A stretch of DNA of 64,000 nt from Ferruginibacter sp. (GTDB lineage Bacteria; Bacteroidota; Bacteroidia; Chitinophagales; Chitinophagaceae), in the NCBI GenBank assembly GCA_028288705.1, contig JAQBNH010000002.1, positions 170,378-234,377 on the forward strand. Reading direction: 5' to 3'. The translations under genes and the position numbers were made by a program. Positions 10,601 through 19,800 of the stretch are shown one piece after another. Position 1 is the stretch's first letter. Every line of letters begins with the position of its first letter. The notes under the pieces were generated by a model that made no database searches, was not told the origin of the DNA, and saw only the letters and a program-made list of their open reading frames with translations.

Positions 10601-11867
10601 TGATATTTGAACAGGCAGTTGGTCCTACAACACCCGCATTTACATAACTGGTGGCATTGGTTGACCAGTTTAGCGGATCGTTAAAATCAGTACCACTTGT
10701 TCCACCGGGCATTGTTGATGCATTACCCGCCCAATAGAGGCTCGTACTCGCACCGCAGGCCAGTGTTGTTGTGGTATTGGACAGAGGCGTTGTTAATTTA
10801 TAGATCGGCCCTGGAAGGCATTTCGTATTGTTATAAGAATATACCCAGAATTTATATGCTGTAGAAGGTGCAAGAAATGAACTGGTGAAAGTGGTGGCAG
10901 AACCAACATATTCTACCAGGTCGCCCAGGGCGTTCGTACCTGCTGTATAAGTTACGCCATCTGTTGGTGTTGGTGCAGCAGCAGCAGTCGTAGTTCGAAT
11001 AACAAGGTAACCACTTACGGCCGGAGAAGCTGCTGTGAACGTACCTGTGACATTTACCGCTGTCGGGGTAAGGACCAACGATGTTGGCTGGGTAGTTGGT
11101 GCCACACAAACTGGCGGTAAAAAGGTCAACATCTGGCCGCTGCCTGGTTTGATCAGGCTGGTAGTTTTACAGGTTTGATTATTATTCGTACCTACGGTCG
11201 TCGCATTCCAGTTGTTTAAACCGGTAATATTGCGATTTTCATAATCAGTATTTGTATTACCGCGTAATCCAACCTGTGCGGGGTAATCTGATAAATTAGA
11301 AATGGTAAATGTTCCGTAATGCAGTTCTATCTTCCCGGTAGTTTCGTAGAGGCGAATTTGAAAATCCAATAAATCACCACCAACACCTGCGCCGCTGTTC
11401 TTGCGAATAGCGTCTACCCACTCAACGGCGAATACACGGTTGGGACTTGTTCCGGAAGTTTTATAACGGGGTATGCTTGTACCGTTGTTTATAAGGTCGC
11501 GGCCAAAAGCAGCAATGGCATAATTGTAACCGGTATTGTCAGAGATGGGGTTAACTGTGTTAGAGAGCGAAGTCGTAGACCCAAACGTGATAAAACCATT
11601 ACTATTGATCGAACACTGGGTGTACGTATTCCCATTAATCCAAAAGCTGAAACCCAGATTTACCGTAGTAATATTATCATCCCAGCTGGTTGTAAACGCA
11701 TTTGTTGCGGAAGACAACGCAGTATACGCTGTAGCAGTACTGGAAGTCACAGTGTAGTTTCCTACCTGCGCCTGGGCTGAAAACATAACTGAAGCGAGTG
11801 CAAGCACAAAACCCAGTCTTTTTAAGTTAGATACAGCCTTGAAATTCGTTGGTAAACTTAGTCTCAT
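7674..11867 (-). CDS. Large secreted protein with T9SS type A sorting domain (tandem copy 2)
   Basis: This is a 1397-residue paralogue of the downstream gene, co-linear over its whole length. The signal peptide (FVLALASVMFSAQAQ) differs, but the mature modules match in order: SNGFITFG-containing beta module, fibronectin-III-like module, beta-helix-like Asn/Thr/Gly-rich region, FIVERFIATPRRWQL segment, and a C-terminal type A sorting domain with YPNP and final QQVFIK. The N-terminal ~450 residues are clearly more diverged than the C-terminal half. Several tracts are identical to copy 1 even at synonymous sites, for example 9913-10031 against 5240-5358. A good promoter lies about 190 bp upstream (12057-12088) and a terminator follows, so it is probably a single-gene transcript. 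Expected location: cell surface or medium via T9SS. The substrate or ligand is unknown. Confidence 0.88.
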   Translation of the reverse strand: MRLSLPTNFKAVSNLKRLGFVLALASVMFSAQAQVGNYTVTSSTATAYTALSSATNAFTTSWDDNITTVNLGFSFWINGNTYTQCSINSNGFITFGSTTSLSNTVNPISDNTGYNYAIAAFGRDLINNGTSIPRYKTSGTSPNRVFAVEWVDAIRKNSGAGVGGDLLDFQIRLYETTGKIELHYGTFTISNLSDYPAQVGLRGNTNTDYENRNITGLNNWNATTVGTNNNQTCKTTSLIKPGSGQMLTFLPPVCVAPTTQPTSLVLTPTAVNVTGTFTAASPAVSGYLVIRTTTAAAAPTPTDGVTYTAGTNALGDLVEYVGSATTFTSSFLAPSTAYKFWVYSYNNTKCLPGPIYKLTTPLSNTTTTLACGASTSLYWAGNASTMPGGTSGTDFNDPLNWSTNATSYVNAGVVGPTACSNITVDVTLSGSNSSSILTFGDIDTYIKDFTVNLKTAAGTTGGVKSLQFLISNRVTIYGNSTFFVQCNGSATVQTEVNLGANSVLTYVGNVTTSHSNTSTGRGFNYPFSVKLPADNLGTLILKGNCTLSGMGDDGHPNSKPNLVIFDGTGTQTITNNNVTDLGNYDSIYLGHTLQIGNLNTPTVVFNGTGDQGFTVLHNITINPGATLDIASGQVCNKMWSVAGAANFTMGANSKLILRGNSGGIGNSNFPKNFTTYTIDPTSSIEYAGGAQDIFNGFSYGDISIKNAGIKTAPAGTLTVQGDFTQSAGAGFAHSNGTVNFAGANAQVFSSTSIVPFYNLTNSNTNASGLTVTGNLSVAKELNLSGSSKLFMTGNITLKSDATNTANVAPISTATITYTTGKFIVERFIATPRRWQLVSVPANTTQTIKQAWQENQAAGVIGTAGLGTNITGPNTGIGFDFTSPGYSMKYWNSATNAFINVTNTTVAFPQKDRGYYLFVRGDRSATAAAGTPTTTVIRTTGQINTGNYPVINVTAGNFFSVGNPYPSSIDFDVLTKTNVKNIFYLWDPKIGGAYGVGAYQTFNKILGYKPLISGGSYSTSVGSSLIQSGQAFYVDNTAMAAGTISFKEADKKSSSSMVFREGNNGSNAAGVRQVIKGFLYTNDVAIDGNAMVYDSEFAAEAADYNANKMANVGESFSIKKDNKIFSVNALTDEINTDTIFYNMGGLGYKTYQLKFVTEDINPNLVGWVSDKYLNILTPLKYNDTTYVDFTVTGDAGTWAADRFKIIFKPMTVLPVTISSISANRNSDKSISVNWKVENELNMKQYDLERSADGRSFSKIAQAMPQAPNGGSAAYNKIDVAPLAADNFYRVKAISLNGLVQYSSIVKVGSTKTTASIGVYPNPVEGNIMNVQFTNQANGAYQLQLTNKAGQLVYKGTMQISNSNDVQSVDLGNAVSTGIYQLTITTAGGTSTTQQVFIK

Positions 11868-12056
11868 AAAAATTAATTGTAATGGCTCACGCCAGTGAAT
11901 TAAAATCCTTTAGTAAGGGAGACTCGTGTGTAGGTTGTGTTTTCAGTACGTTTTTAAAACAGGAGCAGTTAGGGCTGCTTTCCGATCTACGATAAAAATT
12001 TAAGACCGGTTGTTTTGTTTCTTAAAGACTGGTTAGGGCCGATCTGTTAAGAGGCT

Positions 12057-12088
12057 CAAAGATAATAACCGTAAATCTACTGTCCAAA
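12057..12088 (-). promoter_or_regulatory. Bacteroidota-type promoter for T9SS copy 2
   Basis: On the minus strand TTTG (12088-12085), a 20-nt spacer and TATCTTTG (12064-12057) match the -33/-7 consensus TTTG...TAnnTTTG. It predicts a leader of roughly 185 nt before the ATG at 11867, unusually long for these genes. Confidence 0.6.
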
Positions 12089-12313
12089 TTTTTTTAGAAC
12101 TTTTACTACAAATTACTGGTCGGGTGTCTACAGCAGGCGTAGTTGAATGCCGATGCGCATACGCAGTTTCTCAGCTATGAGCGCGCTAAAACACTCATAT
12201 CCATATACTTATTTTATCCACTATGAGTTAGACAGATTACTACAACGCTGTAGCCAGGCGTTGAAAAATTGTAGTAATTTTTTTTCCGGGGGTCGTAAAA
12301 TCACGCCGTAAAA

Positions 12314-12338
12314 TAAAAAAAGGCACTTTACAGCGCCT
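12314..12338 (-). terminator. Orphan minus-strand terminator
   Basis: The 7-bp stem AGGCGCT / AGTGCCT (as read on the minus strand; one G-U pair, loop GTAA) is followed by a T-rich tail. On the plus strand the G-U pair becomes an A-C mismatch, so it is built for minus-strand transcripts. Yet no minus-strand gene ends just before it: the nearest upstream gene has its own terminator at 12545-12570. Confidence 0.6.
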
Positions 12339-12544
12339 CTTTTTTTAAGGATTGATTCATGTATAGTTAGGGGAATACATGTTGTGTAAACCTGTAAAAC
12401 AGGTGTCAGGGACTGTAAGAATGATTGGAGAATGGTATTTCGGGAGATATTGGGAGGAGATGTTCGGACACAAATATTGGGATAATTACCGAAACAGCAA
12501 ATTTAATTTTTATAACTGCTTGTTGATCTGCTCCTTCCGGGCAT

Positions 12545-12570
12545 AAAAAAAGGCAGCCCTAAAGCTGCCC
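12545..12570 (-). terminator. Rho-independent terminator of the short T9SS-like gene
   Basis: A perfect 6-bp stem GGCAGC / GCTGCC with a 6-nt loop and a seven-T tail on the minus strand, 28 bp past the stop at 12598. Confidence 0.85.
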
Positions 12571-12597
12571 GGTGGATGTCAGAGGTTAGCATCCAAA

Positions 12598-13671
12598 CTA
12601 TAATACCTGGATGGCAGTTGTTTTCATTACCCTGCCCGGATTGATCATTCTTATATAGTAAATGCCTGCCGTTAAACCCGCCGGCAAAGGCATCGCCAGT
12701 TGCGTATTGCCCGCAGCGATCTCTTTCGTTAATAACGGCGTTTCAATTCCATTCGCCGACACGAGTGAAAAATGATACCTGCCACTTACACCATCTTTCA
12801 GTTCCACGTTCACTGTTCTGCCGGATTGGGTTAGATGAACCTGAACGCCGGCTTTTACCGTTTCTTCCAGCCTGATCACGGCACTGTATTGTACAAACCC
12901 GTTGCGGCTGGTGGCTTTTACGCGGTAAAATTGCTCTTCAGTGGGCGCTGACACATCCGTATAGCTATAAGTTGTTTTACTGGCCGCGCTGATCTGTTGC
13001 ACTGCCTGGAATTGCATATTTTTTCCGGCCCTTTCAATCGTATAAGATTCCATAGAAACTTCGTCCTGGATATTCCATTGCAGCTGTACTGCCGAAGCTT
13101 TACGCAGGCCGCTGATCGAGGTGAAGCGAACAGGAAGTGGTGCAGAAAGAATATTCTGGTATCGCAGCTGAAAACGGTCGGGCGCTCCTGATGCCGCGTC
13201 TGTATCTACGGTAAAGTTGATATTCACCGTACTGTTCAAGGGAATATTTGTTGTTGTATTCAGGTAGTTATCTTTTACAACAGCCGTCAGTCCGGGTGTT
13301 GACATTTCTTCTGTAACGATCTGCAGCACATAGCGGCGTTGTTGCAGGTTCCACATCCTGAAAAAACTGGTATCAGCTAAACCAATGGCCTGCCTGGCCT
13401 CAATTACGAGGTTGGTGTTGCTGCGCAGGATCGCCAGGTTTTCACCGGCATTGATCATTTTTTGTGCATCATCATAATCCACTTCATTGCTGTAAGCATT
13501 GTCGTACACGGTGGCATTGGCATCAAGGTGAAGAAGGCTGTTGTCGGGATTTCTTGCAAAGAGATTGGCGTGCATAACGCGCTGCGCCTGGAGATGCGTA
13601 AAAGATCCTAAAATCAAAATTAAAAGGGGTACAACACGCGTAACCGCATTTAACTGGTAAAGTTTTTTCAT
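12598..13671 (-). CDS. Short exported protein related to the C-terminal module of the tandem T9SS proteins
   Basis: This is a 357-residue protein with a signal peptide (ATG at 13671; LLILILGSFTHLQAQ). After the signal it reads like the last ~350 residues of the two large neighbours: a D/E-rich segment with KMINAGENLAI (compare KMANVGESFSI), a YVLQIVTEEM segment (compare YQLKFVTEDI), a PVRFTSISGLRK / VQLQWNIQDEVSMESYTIER segment split over the fibronectin-like part, then an FYRVKATSRNGFVQYSAVIRL repeat unit. The C-terminus (GIYYIRMINPGR...TAIQVL) has the shape of a T9SS type A sorting domain but lacks a clear YPNP motif, so sorting may be altered. A longer frame to 13755 would put extra hydrophobic residues before the signal peptide and is rejected. 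Probably a cell-surface or secreted protein; function unknown. Confidence 0.8.
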   Translation of the reverse strand: MKKLYQLNAVTRVVPLLILILGSFTHLQAQRVMHANLFARNPDNSLLHLDANATVYDNAYSNEVDYDDAQKMINAGENLAILRSNTNLVIEARQAIGLADTSFFRMWNLQQRRYVLQIVTEEMSTPGLTAVVKDNYLNTTTNIPLNSTVNINFTVDTDAASGAPDRFQLRYQNILSAPLPVRFTSISGLRKASAVQLQWNIQDEVSMESYTIERAGKNMQFQAVQQISAASKTTYSYTDVSAPTEEQFYRVKATSRNGFVQYSAVIRLEETVKAGVQVHLTQSGRTVNVELKDGVSGRYHFSLVSANGIETPLLTKEIAAGNTQLAMPLPAGLTAGIYYIRMINPGRVMKTTAIQVL

Positions 13672-13878
13672 TGGTTTAGGGTTGTGATTTTCAGAGATTG
13701 GGATTCGGAGCACAAATATGAAGGATAATGTTAATGACATCGTTAGAAAGAGCACGGGACCTTTTGTAGTATTATTACGATTGTTTCGTATTTATACCGT
13801 CATCTAAGAATCCCGAAGGCTATGGCTGGGGCATGATATTCGCATACCTTTCTGCACTAACTCCCAGAAACAATAGGT

Positions 13879-16800
13879 ATGACGAATGGAAATAAAAGGA
13901 AGAAACCCCAGACTGACATCCTGGACATATTACCCAATGCCCTCAACACGCTCAGGAAGAATATCATCGAACCATTTTTAGAGGATAACCCGCTCGCAAA
14001 ATATGTAGATAAGAGAGCACCGCTGCGGTCGGAATTATTTACCGAACAACAGCTGGAAGAGCACGCAAAAACATTAGCGAAAAGACATACGCTGATCTTG
14101 AAAGATCCCTCCGAAGGATTACTCAAACGGCTGGCGGAAAACGAAACGATCCTGCTGGAAGTGCACAAACTGCTCACTGAAACCGTCAAAAAAAATGTCC
14201 GCATTGTACCCGCAGGGGAATGGCTGCTGGATAATTTCTACCTAATCGAGGAACAGATCTATACCGGTAAAAAACATTTACCAAAAGGCTACAGCCGAGG
14301 CCTGCCGCAACTTTCAAAAGGGGCGTCTGCAGGATTACCAAGAGTATATGACCTTGCCGTTGAAATCATTTCGCATTCAGACGGGCATGTGGATCTGCGC
14401 ACATTAACCAGTTTTGTAAAAGCATATCAAACGATCAGCCCATTAAAAATTGGTGAGCTCTGGGCGATCCCGATCATGTTACGCCTGGCCTTAATAGAAA
14501 ATCTTCGCCGGCTTTCGATCCAGATTTCGCTCGACATCAGCAACAAATCTTTAGCGGATTACTGGGCAGAACAAATGGTGGATGCGGCGGAAAACGATCC
14601 CAAAAATTTAGTGCTCGTGATTGCCGATATGGCCAGGTCTGAACCACCGATAGAAAGCTCCTTTGTTGCCGAACTCACCCGCCGTCTCCAGGAAAAAGGC
14701 AATGCGCTCACCCTCCCACTCACCTGGATAGAACAGCGACTGTCGGAAAATGGTCTCACCAGCGGGGAATTAATTCAACAGGAGAACCAGAAACAGGCCG
14801 CCGACCAGGTATCTATCAGCAACAGTATCAGCAGCCTGCGATTTTTAAGTACAACCGATTGGAGAGATTACGTAGAAAGTGTAAGTGTGATTGAAGAACT
14901 GCTTCGGCAGGAACCTGCCGGCATCTACCCGGGCATGGATTTTCATACGCGCGATATGTACCGGCACGCTGTAGAAAAACTGGCCAAACACAGCGAACGC
15001 CCCGAGAAGGAAATTGCGGAGATCGCTGTCAAACTCTGCCATGAAAATATTGATGCCGAAAACAGCCGCAACCGGCACGTTGGTTATTACCTGATCGATA
15101 AGGGTATTCGCCAGACAGAAAAGATTGCCGGCATAAAAGCGACAGGTAATGAACGCACCAGGCGTTTCGTGAGGCGCATGCCGTTTCTCGTTTATGCCGG
15201 CAGCATCATGCTGATCAGTATATGTTTAACCGCAGTGTTATTACAAAAGATCAGTCCGCAACTGGCGCATAACTGGCAACGCATCCTGCTCGCATTCGTA
15301 TCACTCATCGCCAGTAGCCAACTGGCATTATCGCTGGTGAACTGGATCACAACGATTCTCTCCCATCCTTCCCTGCTGGCCAGGATGGATTTTTCGAAAG
15401 GGATTCCGGAGACTGCTACCACGCTTGTCGCCATCCCGACATTGATCAGCAGCCCTTCGGGTATCATGGAACTGATCGAAGGCATTGAAGTGCGTTACAT
15501 TGCGAACCGCGATCCGAATTTATATTTTGCATTGGTGACAGATTTTAAAGATGCGGCAACAGAAACGACTGCTGATGATCAGCCGTTGCTGGATATGCTC
15601 ACAGAAAAGATCCATGACCTCAATAAAAAATACCGTCGTGATACCGGAGATCCGTTCCTGCTTTTTCATCGCCCGAGAACCTGGAATGCAAAGGATAAAA
15701 CATGGATGGGTTACGAACGCAAGCGCGGAAAGATCGGCCACCTGAATGAACTGCTGCGCGGAAAAGGACGCGAAAATTTTTCTTTAGTGATCGCCGACGA
15801 ATCCCTCCTGCCATCGATCAAATACGTGATCACGCTGGATACCGATACGCAGTTACCAAGAGATACCGCCTGGAAACTCGCGGGTACGATGGCGCATCCG
15901 CTCAATCACCCGATCTATTCTAAAAGCAGGCAGCGTGTTGTGGAAGGCTACACGATCCTGCAACCACGCGTTTCCAATTCTTTGCCTTCGGATGACAGTT
16001 CCATTTATGCAAAAATGCATGGCAACGAACCGGGCACAGATCCTTACACCCGCGCTATTTCTGATGTTTACCAGGACCTGTTTGGTGAAGGCTCTTTCGT
16101 GGGTAAGGGCATTTATGATGTGGATGCTTTTGAACTGGCATTAAAAGACCGCTTCCCGGAAAACCGGATCCTGAGCCATGATCTTTTAGAAGGGTCATAC
16201 ACAAGGGCCGGCCTGGTGACCGATGTACAATTTTATGAAGAATACCCGCAGGCTTATGTCGCTGATGCGATGCGCCGTCATCGCTGGATCCGGGGCGACT
16301 GGCAGATCGCCAGCTGGATCACCCCTTTCATTCCAGGGGTGGATAATAAGCTGCGCAAAAATCATATCTCCCTTTTATCGCGCTGGAAAATATTCGATAA
16401 CCTCCGCCGCAGCCTGGTGCCACTCGCGCTGATGGGCTTGCTCACCTACGGCTGGTTGTTCTCTCCTTTCTATATATTTTTTACCCTCATTGTTCTGGGT
16501 ATTTATTTTTTACCCGGACTGGTAAGTTTTGCCTGGCAGGTATTTCAAAAGCCTGATGATGTCATCTTCGCGCAGCACTTTCAATATTGTGCACGGTCAC
16601 TTAGGGATAATTTATTTCAGAATGCGATCGACCTGATTTGCCTGCCCTTTACGGCGATCAGCAATGCCGATGCGATCCTGCGTACTCTATGGCGCGTGTA
16701 TATTTCCCGCAGGAATTTATTGCAATGGAATCCATTTAGCAGTTCGGCTTATGATCAGCGAAACCTGCAGGGGATTTTTGCGCGCATGTGGATCGGCCCG

Positions 16801-19800
16801 TTGGCCTCCCTGGCGATGCTGGCCGCTATTGCCTGGAATTCTCCTTTCGCATTATTTGTCGCATTCCCGATCCTTGCCGGCTGGCTGGTGTCACCCGTGA
16901 TCATCTATTTCATCAGCAAGGCGCGGGATAAGAAAGTTACAGAAATCTCTGCCGAACAGCAACATTACCTGCGCATGCTGGCACGAAAAACCTGGTTGTT
17001 TTTTGAAACATTTGTTACTGAACACGACAACTGGCTGCCCCCCGATAATCACCAGGAACAACCGGTTGAACGTACGGCGCACCGCACTTCACCCACCAAC
17101 ATCGGGCTTGCATTGTTAGCCAATGTAACCGCGAGGGATTTTGGTTATATCGGCCTGACGAAACTGGTAGAACGCACGACCAACACGATCAACAGCATGC
17201 AACGCATGGAAAGATTCAATGGGCATTTGTTCAACTGGTACGATACGGAAACCTTGTTGCCACTGCATCCGAAATATGTTTCTACGGTTGACAGCGGCAA
17301 TCTCATGGGCCATCTCATCACGTTAAAACAGGCGCTGCTGGCCCTCCCCGACGAAAAGATCGTAACAGGCCAGGCATTTGAAGGGCTGCTGGATTCTGTT
17401 CGCCTGCTGGTGGAAATATCTAAAAGCGATAACCTTGCTGCTTTGGAGAAAAAGATCGCTGCTGAATATCCAACGCATATTGATCAGTTAGCTTCCATTA
17501 AAAATTATCTCGACGAACTGGAAGAAGCTTTCACCGGTATATTCCGCGAACTCATCATCACAGACAACGACGAAATTGATGCCTGGACAGAAAGGATCTT
17601 TACACATATCAAAGACCTGAAGAAAGAATTGCTGATGCTGGTGCCCTGGTTATTGATCCCTGCACCACCGGAAAAATTTGCCGACCTCATTCCATCTTTT
17701 CCGGCAGTGCCAACAATTGCTCAACTGGCAAAAATTGAACAACTGCTGTTGCAAAAGATCATCGCCTGTTACGAGCCGGGAAATAATGCCGAAGAAAATG
17801 ACTGGCTCACTTTATTCCGGTCGGGTATTACCGAATCAGGCAGAAGAGCGAAGGAGATTTTGTTACGCGTTGATCAGCTCGCATCCAAGGCGGATGAACT
17901 CGCAGACATGAAATATGATTTCCTGTTTGACCGCTCTCAAAACCTGCTCACCATTGGTTACAATGTAGATGAACACCGCCGCGACAATAGTTTTTATGAC
18001 CTGCTCGCTTCCGAAGCCAGGCTCACCACATTCTCGGCCATTGCACAAGGGAAACTGCCACAGGAAAGCTGGTTCGCATTAGGCCGCCAGCTCACTAACG
18101 TGGGCAGCACACCGATCCTGCTTTCCTGGAGCGGTTCCATGTTTGAATACCTGATGCCGCTGCTGGTGATGCCGACTTACGAGAATACTTTATTGGATCA
18201 GACACATAAGGCGGTTGTTCAAAAACAAATCGATTACGGCCGGAAGAAAAATGTTCCATGGGGAATTTCTGAGTCGGGGTATAACCTGGTAGACGCCCAT
18301 CTGAACTGGCAATACCGTGCCTTCGGTGTGCCGGGGATCGGTTTCAAACGCGGGCTAGGCGAAGACCTGGTAATCGCACCTTATGCCACGGTAATGTCGC
18401 TGATGGTGATGCCGGATGCCGCTTACGAAAACCTGCGCGTGATGAAAGAAGCAGGCTTCGAGGGACGTTATGGCTTTTATGAAGCGGTAGATTATACCAC
18501 CAGCCGCCTGCAACGGAAACAAACAAACGCGGTCATTAGGTCTTTCATGTCGCATCACCAGGGCATGAGCTTTTTATCGCTGAGTTACCTGTTGCACAAT
18601 AAACCGATGCAGCGGCGATTTGAAGCAGACCTGCAGATCAAATCTGCGTTGCTCCTCTTACAGGAACGCGTACCAAGGATCACGACGTTCTATTCTCCAA
18701 CTGTTCACTCCGGTGATATCAGTGTGAGCCCGGGTGGCGATAGCTCCATGCGCGTGCTGAATACACCGGATACCAATATTCCGGAAGTGCAATTGTTGTC
18801 CAACGGCCGTTATAACCTGATGGTAACAAATGCCGGCGGCGGTTACAGCAAGTGGAAAGATATTGCGCTTACCCGCTGGCGTGAGGATGCCACCTGCGAC
18901 GACTGGGGCACGTTTTGTTTTATCCGGGATCTCGATAACAATAATTACTGGAGCTCCGCCTATCAGCCGGCATTAAAGCCAGGCGATAATTATGAAGCCG
19001 TCTTCTCACAGGGCCGCGCGGAATTCCGGCGCAGTGAATTTGCCCTCGAAACACATACCGAGATCGTTGTATCACCGGAAGATGATATTGAATTAAGGCG
19101 TGTGCATATCACCAACAAATCACGCAAACGCCGTACGATCGAAATCACCAGTTATGCGGAAGTAGTGCTCGCGAGTGCGATCAGTGATGAAGTGCATCCT
19201 GCATTCAGCAACCTGTTTGTACAAACACAATTGCATCCGCAGAAACATGCGATCACCTGTACACGCAGGCCACGGAACGCAAATGAAACCATGCCCTGGA
19301 TGTTCCACCTGATGAAAGTACACGATGCAGAGATCAGGAATATTTCTTACGAAACCAACCGCTCTGCTTTTATCGGCCGGGGAAACAGTATTCACCGCCC
19401 GGCAGTAATGCGCACTGACCAGCCCCTATCCGGCAGCCAGGGACCGGTGTTGGATCCGATCGTTTCTATTCAATACCGTATTGTTATCGAACCACAACAA
19501 TCGGCTACGATCGATATGATCTTTGGCGCTGCAGATACAAAAGAAACGGCAGATTTCCTGATCGATAAATACCAGGACCGTAATTTAACCAACCGCGTAC
19601 TGGAATTAACGTGGACTCATAGCCAGGTGATCCTGCGCCAGATCAATGCGGTGGAAGCAGACGCGCAATTGTATTCAAGACTGGCGAGCTCCATCATTTT
19701 TGCCAATGCATCTTTACGAACAGATCCATCGGTCATCATAAAAAATACCCGCGGTCAATACGGTCTTTGGGGTTATTCTATTTCCGGTGATTTGCCGATC

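Larger units (their letters stand above)
11868..12597. other. Non-coding gap with promoter, orphan terminator and possible relic
   Basis: This 730-bp gap contains the 5' leader and promoter of T9SS copy 2 (12057-12088), an orphan minus-strand terminator (12314-12338), and the terminator of the next upstream gene (12545-12570). Just upstream of the orphan hairpin (12359-12396) the sequence resembles the 3' flank of T9SS copy 2: a CATGTATAG-TTAGGG motif, and a minus-strand reading T-Q-H-V-F-P-stop against T-Q-Q-V-F-I-K-stop. No intact gene is present. Confidence 0.5.
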
